Part shown: positions 44,300 to 52,834 of the stretch, piece after piece
Position numbering within the stretch: the first letter of the stretch is position 1
Layout: each line of letters starts with the position of its first letter
Assembly (NCBI RefSeq): GCF_900489465.1
Contig: NZ_UEFQ01000024.1
Location: 62,001-126,000, forward strand
Length of the DNA: 64,000 nt
Reading direction: 5' to 3'
From: Aequorivita sp. CIP111184
GTDB taxonomy: Bacteria > Bacteroidota > Bacteroidia > Flavobacteriales > Flavobacteriaceae
Notes under the pieces: model-generated
Seen by the model: the letters and a program-made list of their open reading frames with translations, nothing else
The model's database searches: none
What the model was told of the DNA's origin: nothing
Program-made: the position numbers and the translations under genes

Positions 44300-45958
44300 A
44301 ACAAATTTGAAATAATCCAAAAGCACTTTATCATTCACTGTTGAAGGTGTGAATATCTCCAATAAACTAGGCCCATCATTTTTACTGAAAAACTCTTTTA
44401 TTTCTTGCTCTAAACTTTCTTCTTTTTCAATCATTGAATACCTAAACCCATACATCTCCGAAAGTTTTTTCGCGCTTAAATTGTGTTTCGTCTCAAAATA
44501 AGTATCAAAAACATTTGAATCCTTTTCTCCGGGAAGAATTCTGAAAATTCCACCACCTCCATTATTTAAAACAATTAATTTAAAATTTTTCGGAACGTAA
44601 TTGTTCCACAACGCGTTGCTGTCATAAAAAAAGCTAAGATCGCCAGTAATGTAAACCGTTGGCAGTGTTGAAGCGTAGGCTGCTCCTAAAGCTGTGCTCG
44701 TGCTTCCATCAATTCCGCTGGTGCCACGATTGCAAAATACATGAACCGAACTGTGAATATCAAAAAGCTGCGCGTAACGAATGGTCGCACTATTGCTCAA
44801 CTGCAATTGCCTCATTTCGGGAAGCTGTTTGAATATTTTGGAAAAAACCATAAAATCTGAATATGGAATTTGACTCTCGTATATAGCATGACGTTGCAAT
44901 CTGTGTCGTTTAATTGCAAGCCATTGGCTTTGATAATTACTATTTGCAGTTGTTGTCTTTGGAAGAAATTCAGTAAGAAAATTGTTTATAGTAGTTTTGA
45001 AATGCTGATTCAGCACAAAAAAAGTATCATAAGCTTTTTTAGAATCTACGTGCCAATGTGCTTTAGGAGGAAAACTTCGTAGAAATGATTTTATTTTTTT
45101 TGAAACTACCATTCCGCCAAAAGTGAGCAAAATATCAGGTTGCAGTCTTTCAAAATCTTCTTTCGCCAAAGGAGCGATAAGTTGGTCTATGGCTGAAATA
45201 AAATTTTCATGATGAAGGTTTGAAGTTGTTTCAGACAGCACCAAAATACTTTCATCTTTTGCAAGCTGTTCCACAAAGTGCTGTTCCACACTATTGGGTG
45301 ATAAAACACCCACAAGTACCATCTTCCTTTTGCTTTGGTTCCACTGTTTGGCAAAAGTGGATAAATCTTCAGTTATTTCTTTAGTTTCTACTCGAGATGG
45401 AACATTTTGGGGCCAAACCAATTGGTTTTGTACCGTATGATATAATGGTTCCGAGAAAGGAATGTTTATATGAACTGGACCATTAAGTTCTATTGCCGTA
45501 TTGAGTGCAATATTTAATTCGGTTTCATTTTTAATCTGAAATGTTTCACCCTCCTCACAGTTGGCACTGTAAAGAATATGATTTGCAAACACATTTTCCT
45601 GTCGGATGGTTTGCCCATCCCCAATATCAATAAAATTAGATGGCCTATCTGCCGAAATTACAACTAAAGGAATATCGCTATAAAACGCTTCTGCAATAGC
45701 GGGATAATAATTGAGCAAGGCCGAACCTGAAGTGCAAACAACTGCTACAGGTTTTTTTAACTGCTGTGCCATTCCCAAAGCAAAAAAAGCTGCACAGCGC
45801 TCATCCACAATACTAAAGCACTTGAAACTTAGGTTTTCAGCAAAACCAATAGTAAGGGGAGCATTGCGGGATCCTGGAGAAATTATTATGTGGTCAATGT
45901 CCTTATCCAGACATAATTGTACAAGAGTTTGAGAGAGAATTTTATCAGAGAATTTCAT
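44294..45958 (-). CDS. menD: MenD, SEPHCHC synthase
   Basis: A thiamine-diphosphate enzyme that condenses isochorismate with 2-oxoglutarate, the first committed step of menaquinone synthesis. The 554-residue protein has the N-terminal ISPGSRNAPLTIGF motif near residue 26 and CTSGSALLNYYPAIAEA near 75. The ThDP-binding end has GTSGIDGSTSTALGAA, GDLSFFYDSNALWN and NNGGGGIFRILPG. I chose the ATG at 45958, not the TTG at 45967 that sits in the -7 box. The upstream menF gene ends 31 bp away, so menD may also be expressed from the thioesterase-menF transcript. Confidence 0.95.
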   Translation of the reverse strand: MKFSDKILSQTLVQLCLDKDIDHIIISPGSRNAPLTIGFAENLSFKCFSIVDERCAAFFALGMAQQLKKPVAVVCTSGSALLNYYPAIAEAFYSDIPLVVISADRPSNFIDIGDGQTIRQENVFANHILYSANCEEGETFQIKNETELNIALNTAIELNGPVHINIPFSEPLYHTVQNQLVWPQNVPSRVETKEITEDLSTFAKQWNQSKRKMVLVGVLSPNSVEQHFVEQLAKDESILVLSETTSNLHHENFISAIDQLIAPLAKEDFERLQPDILLTFGGMVVSKKIKSFLRSFPPKAHWHVDSKKAYDTFFVLNQHFKTTINNFLTEFLPKTTTANSNYQSQWLAIKRHRLQRHAIYESQIPYSDFMVFSKIFKQLPEMRQLQLSNSATIRYAQLFDIHSSVHVFCNRGTSGIDGSTSTALGAAYASTLPTVYITGDLSFFYDSNALWNNYVPKNFKLIVLNNGGGGIFRILPGEKDSNVFDTYFETKHNLSAKKLSEMYGFRYSMIEKEESLEQEIKEFFSKNDGPSLLEIFTPSTVNDKVLLDYFKFVL

Positions 45959-45964
45959 GGAGTA

Positions 45965-45972
45965 CAAAGGTA
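45965..45972 (-). promoter_or_regulatory. -7 box of menD (TACCTTTG), leaderless
   Basis: CAAAGGTA on the plus strand, 6 nt upstream of the menD ATG, within the short menF-menD spacer. It gives menD its own start inside the putative operon. Confidence 0.6.
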
Positions 45973-45989
45973 CAAAGAAGCCGAAAATA

Positions 45990-47057
45990 TTATAGCATTG
46001 GTTTCAATACTTGTAGCATAGTTTGCAATTTATTTTGAGTTTCCTGCCATTCTTCATTCGGTTGTGAGCCGAGTGTTATTCCCCCACCCACAAAAAGACG
46101 TGCATTATTACCAACAATCTTCATACAGCGCAGATTTACCATTAAAGATGCGGAAGCTCCATTGTCCATTATTGGACCCAAAAAACCAGTATAGAACTCC
46201 CGATCATAGCCTTCATTTTCAATTATAAAATCTTTTGCAAATTTTCTTGGGCTTCCGCAAACTGCAGGAGTTGGGTGAACTGCAGCTGTAATAGTTGTTA
46301 AAGTAGCTTTACCTCTTTTAAGAATTCCGGTAATATCTGTTCGGAGGTGCAATAAAGATCCCGCACGATGTGTATGTGGGTTTGAAACCTTTAACACTGA
46401 AGTTACCTTTTGCAAGCTTGTAGTAATAGCATCAGTAACCAGTTGTTGCTCATCTAATTCCTTAGGTCCCCAAAATATAGGTTCTTTGTTTGTAAACGGT
46501 TGTGTTCCGGCAAGTGCCATTGTTTTAAAAGAATCATTTTCAACCTGAACAAGCGTTTCAGGAGTTGCGCCACACCAAAGACCAGTTTCAGGATGGTACC
46601 AAACGTATTTAAAAGCATTAGAATAAACTGAAAACAACTGCCTTATCAACTTTTCTACTGAAAAATTTTCCAAAACAAAATCCTTATAGCGTGATATTAC
46701 TATTTTTTGCGCTCTTCTTTTTTTAATGTTTTCAATGGTTTTGTCTAATAACTTGATGTATAAATTCCTCTCTTTAATATCTTTTGAAACATTTACTGGG
46801 TTTAAATCAATATCTTCTTTAAGGTATTGGCAATGAAATATTTCCGAATCATTTTCAGGGATATAAAAAACCGTCTCTTTATATTCAAATGGAGCAAAAA
46901 CAAAACCGTTATTTGTAAGTTTTACGTCTGTATAAAAGTGGTTATCTTTTTGTAAAAGGATTGTTGCACTTTCACTTTCGGGCATTGAAAAAATCACAAA
47001 AGGCAACTCATTCTTATATTGTTTTGAAGCTTTCTCGATCAATAGGTTAAAATCCAT
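45990..47057 (-). CDS. menF: Isochorismate synthase (MenF/EntC-type)
   Basis: Isomerises chorismate to isochorismate at the start of menaquinone synthesis. The 355-residue chorismate-binding protein has KIVISRYKDF, GATPETLVQ, MALAGTQPF, HLRTDITG, HPTPAVCGSPR and GFLGPIMDNGASASLMVNLRC in the usual order. The last two include the catalytic Glu/Lys environment and the GxGI-type C-terminal motif (VGGGITLGS). Placement with menD supports a menaquinone rather than a siderophore role. Its start overlaps the stop of the thioesterase gene by one base (TAATG). Confidence 0.93.
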   Translation of the reverse strand: MDFNLLIEKASKQYKNELPFVIFSMPESESATILLQKDNHFYTDVKLTNNGFVFAPFEYKETVFYIPENDSEIFHCQYLKEDIDLNPVNVSKDIKERNLYIKLLDKTIENIKKRRAQKIVISRYKDFVLENFSVEKLIRQLFSVYSNAFKYVWYHPETGLWCGATPETLVQVENDSFKTMALAGTQPFTNKEPIFWGPKELDEQQLVTDAITTSLQKVTSVLKVSNPHTHRAGSLLHLRTDITGILKRGKATLTTITAAVHPTPAVCGSPRKFAKDFIIENEGYDREFYTGFLGPIMDNGASASLMVNLRCMKIVGNNARLFVGGGITLGSQPNEEWQETQNKLQTMLQVLKPML

Positions 47058-47482
47058 TACTTGTTTTTGGGTAAGGTAAGGGTTGTAAGTTTTATCAGTG
47101 AAACGAGCGCCCCTTCGTCATTTGTAATTTTTATCTGCCAAAGTTGTGTAGTTCTTCCTTTGTGAACAATACTGGCATGGGCATAAACATAACCATCGCG
47201 TACGCTTTTAACATGGTTGGCGGCGATTTCTATTCCCCGTATCACGATATCTTTAGAATTCAAAAATAAAAATGCCCCTGCACTACCAACGCTTTCGGCA
47301 AGAGCTACTGATGCCCCACCGTGTAAAACGCCGTCTGGCTGATGAACTTTTGAAGTTACAGGCATTCGGGCTACTAAAAAATCATCACCTACTTCGGTGA
47401 ATTCAATCTCCAAGGTTTCCATTAATGTATTTTGACACATTTTGTTACAGGCGGCCAAAATTTCTTTGTTGGTGTACTTCAT
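47057..47482 (-). CDS. Hotdog-fold thioesterase, probable DHNA-CoA hydrolase
   Basis: A 141-residue PaaI-type hotdog thioesterase. The motif HQPDGVLHGGASVALAESVGS near residue 47 carries the catalytic Glu/Asp region and HGG of the PaaI/YbgC-like group. It is translationally coupled to menF (TAATG) and upstream of menD. It is therefore likely the enzyme that hydrolyses 1,4-dihydroxy-2-naphthoyl-CoA in menaquinone synthesis (MenI role). The substrate is inferred from context only, and a general acyl-CoA thioesterase remains possible. Confidence 0.88.
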   Translation of the reverse strand: MKYTNKEILAACNKMCQNTLMETLEIEFTEVGDDFLVARMPVTSKVHQPDGVLHGGASVALAESVGSAGAFLFLNSKDIVIRGIEIAANHVKSVRDGYVYAHASIVHKGRTTQLWQIKITNDEGALVSLIKLTTLTLPKNK

Positions 47483-47500
47483 TGTATTGGTTTACATTTG
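47469..47500 (+). promoter_or_regulatory. Promoter of the alpha/beta hydrolase gene
   Basis: TTG at 47469-47471, a 21-bp spacer and TACATTTG at 47493-47500 fit the Bacteroidota -33/-7 pattern. On the opposite strand TATTTTTA at 47500-47507 could be the -7 box of the thioesterase-menF operon, so the two promoters overlap back to back. Confidence 0.6.
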
Positions 47501-47527
47501 TAAAAATACAAAATTGAATTTAACAAA

Positions 47528-48169
47528 ATGAGTATCCAAAAAGAGGTTTCCTACACTACTATAAATACATACCATACACTTAATAAATTTACCGAAAAAA
47601 CTAAGAATGTTTGGGTCGTTTTCCATGGAATGGGTTATTTGAGCAAATATTTCATTAATTATTTTTCAGAACTCGATTCTGATGAAAATTATATTATAGC
47701 TCCACAAGCACCTTCAAAATATTACCAAGACAAAGCATTTAAACACGTGGGCGCTTGTTGGCTTACCCGTGAAAATACAGTAACCGAAACACAAAATATT
47801 TTGAATTATGTGGATGCAGTTTTTAAAAGAGAAGTTTCTGATACACCACCAAACCTTATTATTTTAGGTTATTCGCAAGGTGTTTCCATCGCAACCCGAT
47901 GGGTGGCAAGCCGAAAAATTCAATGTGATAAATTAATTCTTCATTCGGGCGGAATTCCTGAAGAACTAGAACCTTCAGATTTTGAATTCTTGAAATCTTC
48001 CACCGAGGTGATATATGTTTATGGTGATAAAGATCAATACATTACTGAGGTTCGAAAAACCGAAGAACAACTAAAAGGTAGCATGCTCTTCAAAGACCGC
48101 TTAAACATTGAGGTTTTTAATGGAATCCATGAAGTAAACAGACAATTCCTACTAAAGACTTCAAAATAG
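47528..48169 (+). CDS. Alpha/beta hydrolase (phospholipase/carboxylesterase type)
   Basis: A 213-residue cytoplasmic serine hydrolase. The nucleophile elbow is GYSQGVSIA (Ser near residue 122), the acid is in YGDKDQYI (near 166) and the His in GIHEVN near the end. The FHGMGYL segment forms the oxyanion region. It resembles small carboxylesterase/phospholipase-like proteins. It is divergent from the menaquinone thioesterase operon; divergent placement does not prove a role there. Substrate unknown. Confidence 0.85.
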   Translation: MSIQKEVSYTTINTYHTLNKFTEKTKNVWVVFHGMGYLSKYFINYFSELDSDENYIIAPQAPSKYYQDKAFKHVGACWLTRENTVTETQNILNYVDAVFKREVSDTPPNLIILGYSQGVSIATRWVASRKIQCDKLILHSGGIPEELEPSDFEFLKSSTEVIYVYGDKDQYITEVRKTEEQLKGSMLFKDRLNIEVFNGIHEVNRQFLLKTSK

Positions 48170-48264
48170 TTTGATTTTTTTTGTGTAGTTCATCGAATAA
48201 TTTTGTGTTTTAACTTCTTTTGTCTTTCTTTTACTACGCTTTAACAATTAATTAGCCCCAAACT

Positions 48265-48978
48265 ATGAAAAAGGCAACACTTACCTGTATATGTATGTTT
48301 ATAGCGTCAACAATTTTGGCGCAAGTAAGCAAGCAAGAAAAACAAGCTCTTCTAAATCTTTATTCTGCTACAAATGGATCGCAATGGAACAATCAATGGG
48401 ACCTTGAAGCACCTGTTGAAACTTGGTATGGAATTACTGTAGATAATAATAAGGTAATAGGTATCAATTTATTGTTCAATAACCTGAACGGTACTTTGCC
48501 AGGATCTTTGGGACAGTTAGAAAATTTAAAAAGACTGGAGCTTTCCTTCAATTCAATTTCTGGAATCATTCCAGCAGAATTGGGCAATCTTAAACAATTG
48601 GAAGTTTTGGCAATAAATGGAACTTCTGTAAATGGAAATATTCCGGAGTCATTGGGCACTCTTTCCAACTTAAAGGAGTTGCACTTAAGCAGTAATCAAC
48701 TAAGCGGAACTATCCCTGAAAGCCTTGGAAATCTTAAAAAGATTGAAATTTTTAATGTTTTCGACAACAATTTATTTGGAACCTTGCCCCAAGGATTAGC
48801 AAACTGTCAAAACATAAAGCAGATGATGGTAGCGGAAAATAATCTTACAGATCAAAATGACTTTTCAGTAATACTGCTTTCAAATTCAGGAGCAAAAATG
48901 AATTTATTTGAAAATTCCCCACATATTGAATCATCTCAATCCATAATTGCTGTGGAACGGGACGAATCTGAAGATTAA
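48265..48978 (+). CDS. Secreted plant-type leucine-rich repeat protein
   Basis: 237 residues with a Sec signal (MKKATLTCICMFIASTILAQ). After an N-terminal cap (NGSQWNNQWDLEAPVETWYGI) come about five plant-specific LRRs of the form LxxLxLSxNxxSGxIPxxLGxL, for example NLNGTLPGSLGQL and QLSGTIPESLGNL (residues about 70-190). The C-terminus is Ser/Asp/Glu-rich and has no type IX sorting domain. It probably mediates binding outside the cell. Plant-type LRRs occur in several Bacteroidota. A -7 box TAATTTTG lies at 48198-48205 and a terminator at 49002-49031. Confidence 0.88.
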   Translation: MKKATLTCICMFIASTILAQVSKQEKQALLNLYSATNGSQWNNQWDLEAPVETWYGITVDNNKVIGINLLFNNLNGTLPGSLGQLENLKRLELSFNSISGIIPAELGNLKQLEVLAINGTSVNGNIPESLGTLSNLKELHLSSNQLSGTIPESLGNLKKIEIFNVFDNNLFGTLPQGLANCQNIKQMMVAENNLTDQNDFSVILLSNSGAKMNLFENSPHIESSQSIIAVERDESED

Positions 48979-49001
48979 CACTATTCTATTTCCTCATTTC
49001 C

Positions 49002-49031
49002 AAGCGGTCCGAAAGGGCCGCTTATTTTTTT
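49002..49031 (+). terminator. Intrinsic terminator after the LRR gene
   Basis: Stem AAGCGGTCC / GGGCCGCTT (one G-T pair) with a GAAA tetraloop, followed by a run of eight Ts after an A. Confidence 0.88.
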
Positions 49032-49097
49032 AAAATACGTTAAAAAACATATTTTATCGTTAAAAAGCCTTGTCATACTAGAAAATTGTATTAGATT

Positions 49098-49208
49098 GCG
49101 GCAGGTCTTTGAACCTAGTGGCCCCCACCCACTTTAAAGACCTTAAAGCTTAATATTTGGTTAAAATAGCTTTTAAATCGAGCGACCTTTTTAGGTCGCT
49201 CTTTTTTT
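49098..49208 (+). ncRNA. Candidate structured small RNA
   Basis: No ORF explains this spacer between two terminators. AGGTCTTT (49103-49110) pairs perfectly with AAAGACCT (49136-49143), with an inner AGTGG/CCACT pairing, and a second hairpin (49180-49201) is an intrinsic terminator with a T-run. Upstream, TTG at 49070-49072 and TAGATTG at 49092 resemble a weak promoter (19-bp spacing, imperfect -7). A transcript of about 110 nt is plausible. It could instead be the leader of a read-through transcript into the hydrolase gene at 49274. Confidence 0.4.
49180..49208 (+). terminator. Second intrinsic terminator
   Basis: A 9-bp perfect stem GAGCGACCT / AGGTCGCTC (49180-49188 with 49193-49201), a TTTT loop and then seven Ts. 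Its presence 150 bp after the LRR terminator implies a separate short transcript in between. Confidence 0.85.
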
Positions 49209-49273
49209 ATTAAAACCTTAATATTAATTGCTTCACATAACAATTACTTTTATAAAAAATAATTCAAATTTTT

Positions 49274-50272
49274 ATGAAAAAGTATCTACATACCCTTTTA
49301 TTAATCCTTTGTTCAATAATTGTTTCTGCTCAAAATGACAACCTTGAAAAGCTAGAAATAAATCTTGAAAACTATACCTACCCTTTTGAAGTTTCTTTTA
49401 TAAATATAGAGAATCAACAGCAAAATCTTAAAATGGGGTATATGGATGTAATGCCCGAAAATTATAATGGAAAAAATGTGCTCTTGCTCCACGGTAAAAA
49501 CTTTAACGGAGCGTATTGGCAAACTACCATCAATCAACTTACAAAAGAAGGTTTCCGTGTAGTGGTTCCAGATCAAATAGGTTTTGGCAAATCTTCTAAG
49601 CCCGAACATTTTCAATATACTTTTCAGCAGTTGGCAGAAAACACCAAAACACTATTGGATACATTGAGAATTAAAAAAACAGCTGTACTTGGTCATTCTA
49701 TGGGCGGGATGCTTGCAACGCGTTTCGCATTGATGTATCCTGAAACCACTGAAAAATTGATTCTTGAAAACCCTATCGGGCTGGAAGATTGGAAATTGAA
49801 AGTGCCCTATAAAAATGTGGATTGGTGGTATAAAAACGAACTTGATAAAGATTATGATAAATTAAAAGCATACCAAAAAGATAGCTATTATGACGGCAAC
49901 TGGAAAGCCGAATATGAACCGTGGGTAAAACTTCTGGCAGGTTGGACACTCAATGAAGATTACCCTTTAATAGCCTGGAATGCAGCTTTAACGTATGATA
50001 TGATTTTTACGCAGCCTGTTGTTTATGAATTTCCAGACATAAAAGTTCCCACGTTATTAATTATTGGTACTCGCGACAGAACTGCTTTGGGAAAACCATT
50101 AGTTTCTGAAGAGGTTCGTAAAACAATGGGACTTTATGATCAATTGGGAAAAAAAACACAGGATGCTATTCCAAATGCAAAATTGGTTGAAATTCCAAAT
50201 GTTGGGCATTTACCCCATATTGAAGCTTTTCAAGAATTTATCACCCCGCTGATTCAATTTTTGCAAACATAA
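49274..50272 (+). CDS. Secreted alpha/beta hydrolase
   Basis: A 332-residue exported hydrolase with signal peptide MKKYLHTLLLILCSIIVSAQ. The core shows LLLHGKNFNG (oxyanion), DQIGFGKSSKP, nucleophile elbow GHSMGGMLA (Ser near 142), acid in GTRDRTALG and His in NVGHLPHIEA near the end. It looks like the epoxide hydrolase/haloperoxidase/lipase-like branch, with a helical cap (about residues 170-235). Substrate unknown. It stands alone, with a degraded SRPBCC gene downstream. Confidence 0.88.
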   Translation: MKKYLHTLLLILCSIIVSAQNDNLEKLEINLENYTYPFEVSFINIENQQQNLKMGYMDVMPENYNGKNVLLLHGKNFNGAYWQTTINQLTKEGFRVVVPDQIGFGKSSKPEHFQYTFQQLAENTKTLLDTLRIKKTAVLGHSMGGMLATRFALMYPETTEKLILENPIGLEDWKLKVPYKNVDWWYKNELDKDYDKLKAYQKDSYYDGNWKAEYEPWVKLLAGWTLNEDYPLIAWNAALTYDMIFTQPVVYEFPDIKVPTLLIIGTRDRTALGKPLVSEEVRKTMGLYDQLGKKTQDAIPNAKLVEIPNVGHLPHIEAFQEFITPLIQFLQT

Positions 50273-50309
50273 TTATTCTTTTTCTAAAAAGATATAAAAT
50301 TTCAATTGT

Positions 50310-50698
50310 ATGAGCACCATAAAAATCACCGGGGAAAATATGATATACGCAGATAAAAAAAAGGTTTGGGACTACTGAAATAAGCCCGAACACATTGCCA
50401 AATGGAACTTTGCCAATGAAGATTGGCATTGCCCAAAAGTTAGCAATGACTTAAAAGTGGGCGGTAAGCTTTCCTCACGAATGGAAGCCAAGGATGGCAG
50501 TTTGGGGGTTTGACTTTAATGTTATTTATGACGAAGTGGTACCCCAAAAGAAAATCAGTTATACTATGGAAGATGGCAGGAAGGTCATAACCACCTTTTG
50601 AAGGCGAAACCAAAAACTCTTAAGAAATGCAACGCAACGATTAGCAGGCTCTTTTGTATAATTTTAAAAAGTATGTTGAGGTAATTAAAAAAATCTGA
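50310..50698 (+). pseudogene. Decayed SRPBCC (AHSA1-like) gene
   Basis: Translation in shifting frames gives recognisable AHSA1/SRPBCC sequence: MSTIKITGENMIYADKKKVW, KPEHIAKWNFANEDWHCPK, NDLKVGGKLSSRMEAKDGS, IYDEVVPQKKISYTMEDGR, and finally NFKKYVE. It is broken by an in-frame TGA where the conserved 'YWN' Trp should be (about 50376), an extra G in the GGGGG run near 50508, an extra T near 50598, a TAA near 50618, and a TAG near 50642 in place of another Trp. No intact copy is in the window. The lesions are scattered, so this is an old inactivation rather than a single error. Confidence 0.85.
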
Positions 50699-50714
50699 TG
50701 TATGTTGATACAAA

Positions 50715-50746
50715 AAAAACCGCAACCAATTAAGGTTGCGGTTTTT
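50715..50746. terminator. Bidirectional terminator between the pseudogene and dnaK
   Basis: A 12-bp perfect stem AAAACCGCAACC / GGTTGCGGTTTT with an AATTAA loop, flanked by A and T runs. It serves dnaK on the minus strand, whose stop is at 50790, and whatever reads through the pseudogene on the plus strand. Confidence 0.88.
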
Positions 50747-50789
50747 GCATTGTGCTAAAACTTCAGTCTTCCAACTTCAGTTTTTGAGC

Positions 50790-52706
50790 TTATTTTACCT
50801 CTTCAAAATCTACATCTTCAACATCACTGTTTTCAGATCCGCCATCTTTACCACCTTGCTCTGCTCCTGCTCCGGCATCACCGGTTGGGGCGCCTTGACC
50901 ACCGGCTTGGGCTTTGTACATTTCTTCAGAAGCGGTTTTCCAAGCTTCGTTTATTTTATCCAAAGCGGGTTGAATGGTTTCAACTTCTTTAGTTTCATAA
51001 GCTTTTTTCAATTCTTCCAAAGCATCTTCGATTGGTTTCTTTTTATCATCAGATAATTTTTCGCCAAATTCTTTCAATTGCTTTTCAGTCTGGAAAATCA
51101 TTCCATCAGCTTCGTTCAACTTTTCAGCTTTTTCTTTAGTAGCCTTATCGCTTTCTGCATTTGCTTCCGCATCTGCTTTCATCTTTTTGATTTCCTCTTC
51201 GGTCAATCCTGAAGAAGCTTCAATACGGATGTCTTGCGTTTTGTTGGTAGCCTTATCAGTAGCGCTTACTTTAATGATACCGTTGGCATCAATATCAAAC
51301 GTTACTTCAATTTGTGGTGTACCGCGCTGTGCTGGTGGAATACCGTCTAGGTGAAAACGACCGATTGTCTTGTTGTCGTTTGCCATTGGGCGCTCCCCTT
51401 GCAATACGTGAATCTCAACACTTGGCTGATTGTCTGCCGCAGTAGAGAAAACTTGACTTTTCTTGGTAGGGATAGTTGTGTTGGCCTCAATTAATTTGGT
51501 CAATACACCGCCCATAGTTTCAATACCTAAAGAAAGTGGAGTTACGTCCAAAAGTAATACGTCTTTCACATCTCCAGTTAAAACACCACCTTGAATTGCG
51601 GCACCTACGGCTACAACTTCATCAGGGTTTACACCTTTGCTAGGTTTTTTTCCGAAGAATTTTTCCACAGCTTCCTGAACTGCAGGAATACGTGTAGAAC
51701 CACCTACTAAAATTACTTCATCAATATCGCTTTTATTCAATCCAGCAGCTTTCATTGCTTTTTCGCAAGGAGCGATTGTTCTTTTTACAAGGTCTTCAAT
51801 CAGTTGTTCAAACTTCGCGCGTGTCAACGTTTTCACCAAGTGTTTTGGTCCGCTAGCGGTAGCCGTAACATATGGCAAGTTGATTTCAGTTTGTGCTGCT
51901 GAAGAAAGTTCAATTTTTGCTTTTTCGGCAGCTTCTTTCAGACGTTGCAATGCCATTGGGTCTTTGCGAAGGTCAAAATCTTCTTCAGCTTTAAACTCAT
52001 CAGCCAACCAATTAATAATTTTTTGATCTACATCATCACCACCTAAGTGTGTATCGCCATCAGTAGCTAATACTTCAAAAACGCCATCACCTAATTCAAG
52101 GATACTAACATCATGCGTACCACCACCAAAGTCAAATACCACAATTTTTTGGTCTGTACCTTTTTTATCAAGTCCGTAAGCTAATGCCGCTGCGGTTGGT
52201 TCGTTTATAATACGTTCCACTTTAAGTCCAGCAATTTCGCCCGCTTCTTTCGTAGCTTGACGTTGACTGTCATTAAAATATGCAGGAACTGTAATTACCG
52301 CACGGGTTACTGTTTGTCCCAAATAATCTTCGGCGGTTTTCTTCATTTTTTGAAGAATCATCGCGCTCAATTCCTGTGGTGTGTACATACGTCCATCAAT
52401 ATCAACACGGGCGGTGTCGTTATCACCTTTTACCACTTTATATGCTGCGTGTTCCGCTTCAGATTTTGATTCGGAATACTTGTTTCCCATAAATCTCTTA
52501 ATGGAGCTTATGGTTTTTGTAGGGTTTGTAACGGCCTGACGTTTTGCAGGATCACCTACTTTAATTTCGCCACCTTCCACAAATGCAATTACGGAAGGAG
52601 TTGTTCTTTTTCCTTCGGCGTTAGGAATAACTACTGGCTCGCTACCTTCCATTACGGCAACGCAGGAGTTGGTTGTACCTAAGTCGATTCCAATTATTTT
52701 ACTCAT
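50790..52706 (-). CDS. dnaK: Chaperone DnaK (Hsp70)
   Basis: An ATP-dependent chaperone of 638 residues, the usual length. The N-terminal ATPase domain begins [14 protein letters not shown] and includes [14 protein letters not shown] and [10 protein letters not shown]. The substrate-binding domain follows after the [19 protein letters not shown] linker. The C-terminus is Gly-rich ([20 protein letters not shown]) and ends in the acidic EDVDFEEVK tail. It is monocistronic: no dnaJ or grpE is adjacent and a terminator follows. Upstream there is no CIRCE element; a sigma-54-like TGGCAC-N5-TTGT lies at 52765-52779 with a CTGACA-N3-TGTCAG palindrome just above it, which may be its heat-shock promoter. 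Confidence 0.97.
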   Translation of the reverse strand: MSKIIGIDLGTTNSCVAVMEGSEPVVIPNAEGKRTTPSVIAFVEGGEIKVGDPAKRQAVTNPTKTISSIKRFMGNKYSESKSEAEHAAYKVVKGDNDTARVDIDGRMYTPQELSAMILQKMKKTAEDYLGQTVTRAVITVPAYFNDSQRQATKEAGEIAGLKVERIINEPTAAALAYGLDKKGTDQKIVVFDFGGGTHDVSILELGDGVFEVLATDGDTHLGGDDVDQKIINWLADEFKAEEDFDLRKDPMALQRLKEAAEKAKIELSSAAQTEINLPYVTATASGPKHLVKTLTRAKFEQLIEDLVKRTIAPCEKAMKAAGLNKSDIDEVILVGGSTRIPAVQEAVEKFFGKKPSKGVNPDEVVAVGAAIQGGVLTGDVKDVLLLDVTPLSLGIETMGGVLTKLIEANTTIPTKKSQVFSTAADNQPSVEIHVLQGERPMANDNKTIGRFHLDGIPPAQRGTPQIEVTFDIDANGIIKVSATDKATNKTQDIRIEASSGLTEEEIKKMKADAEANAESDKATKEKAEKLNEADGMIFQTEKQLKEFGEKLSDDKKKPIEDALEELKKAYETKEVETIQPALDKINEAWKTASEEMYKAQAGGQGAPTGDAGAGAEQGGKDGGSENSDVEDVDFEEVK

Positions 52707-52764
52707 ATCTATTGTGTTATATTATTAATTTAGATTCTTATTTTTTATTTACGCTGTGTATAAG

Positions 52765-52779
52765 ACAATGATTGTGCCA
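52765..52779 (-). promoter_or_regulatory. Sigma-54-like -24/-12 element upstream of dnaK
   Basis: The minus strand reads TGGCACAATCATTGT, close to the sigma-54 consensus TGGCAC-N5-TTGC; the last base is T instead of C. Transcription would start about 54 nt before the dnaK ATG. No good TAnnTTTG box is present in the 5' region. Identification is by pattern only. Confidence 0.45.
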
Positions 52780-52791
52780 GCCAGAAGCTTG

Positions 52792-52806
52792 CTGACATGG
52801 TGTCAG
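52792..52806. promoter_or_regulatory. CTGACA-N3-TGTCAG palindrome upstream of dnaK
   Basis: A perfect 6-bp inverted repeat with a 3-bp centre, 12 bp above the sigma-54-like element on the dnaK strand and 29 bp upstream of the divergent membrane-sulfatase gene. It has the size of a dimeric regulator site. The regulator is unknown. Confidence 0.5.
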
Positions 52807-52834
52807 TATTTAAGATAAAAATTAATTAGTAGTT

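Noticed and set aside
50241-50429. Minus-strand ORF across the end of the secreted hydrolase gene
   Set aside because: It is antisense to both the hydrolase 3' end and the SRPBCC pseudogene, with no recognisable domain. The pseudogene reading explains the conserved sequence.
50736-51056. Phe-rich plus-strand ORF at the dnaK 3' end
   Set aside because: It is the mirror of the dnaK C-terminal coding region; the Phe/Ser-rich content is the usual antisense of Glu/Lys-rich sequence.
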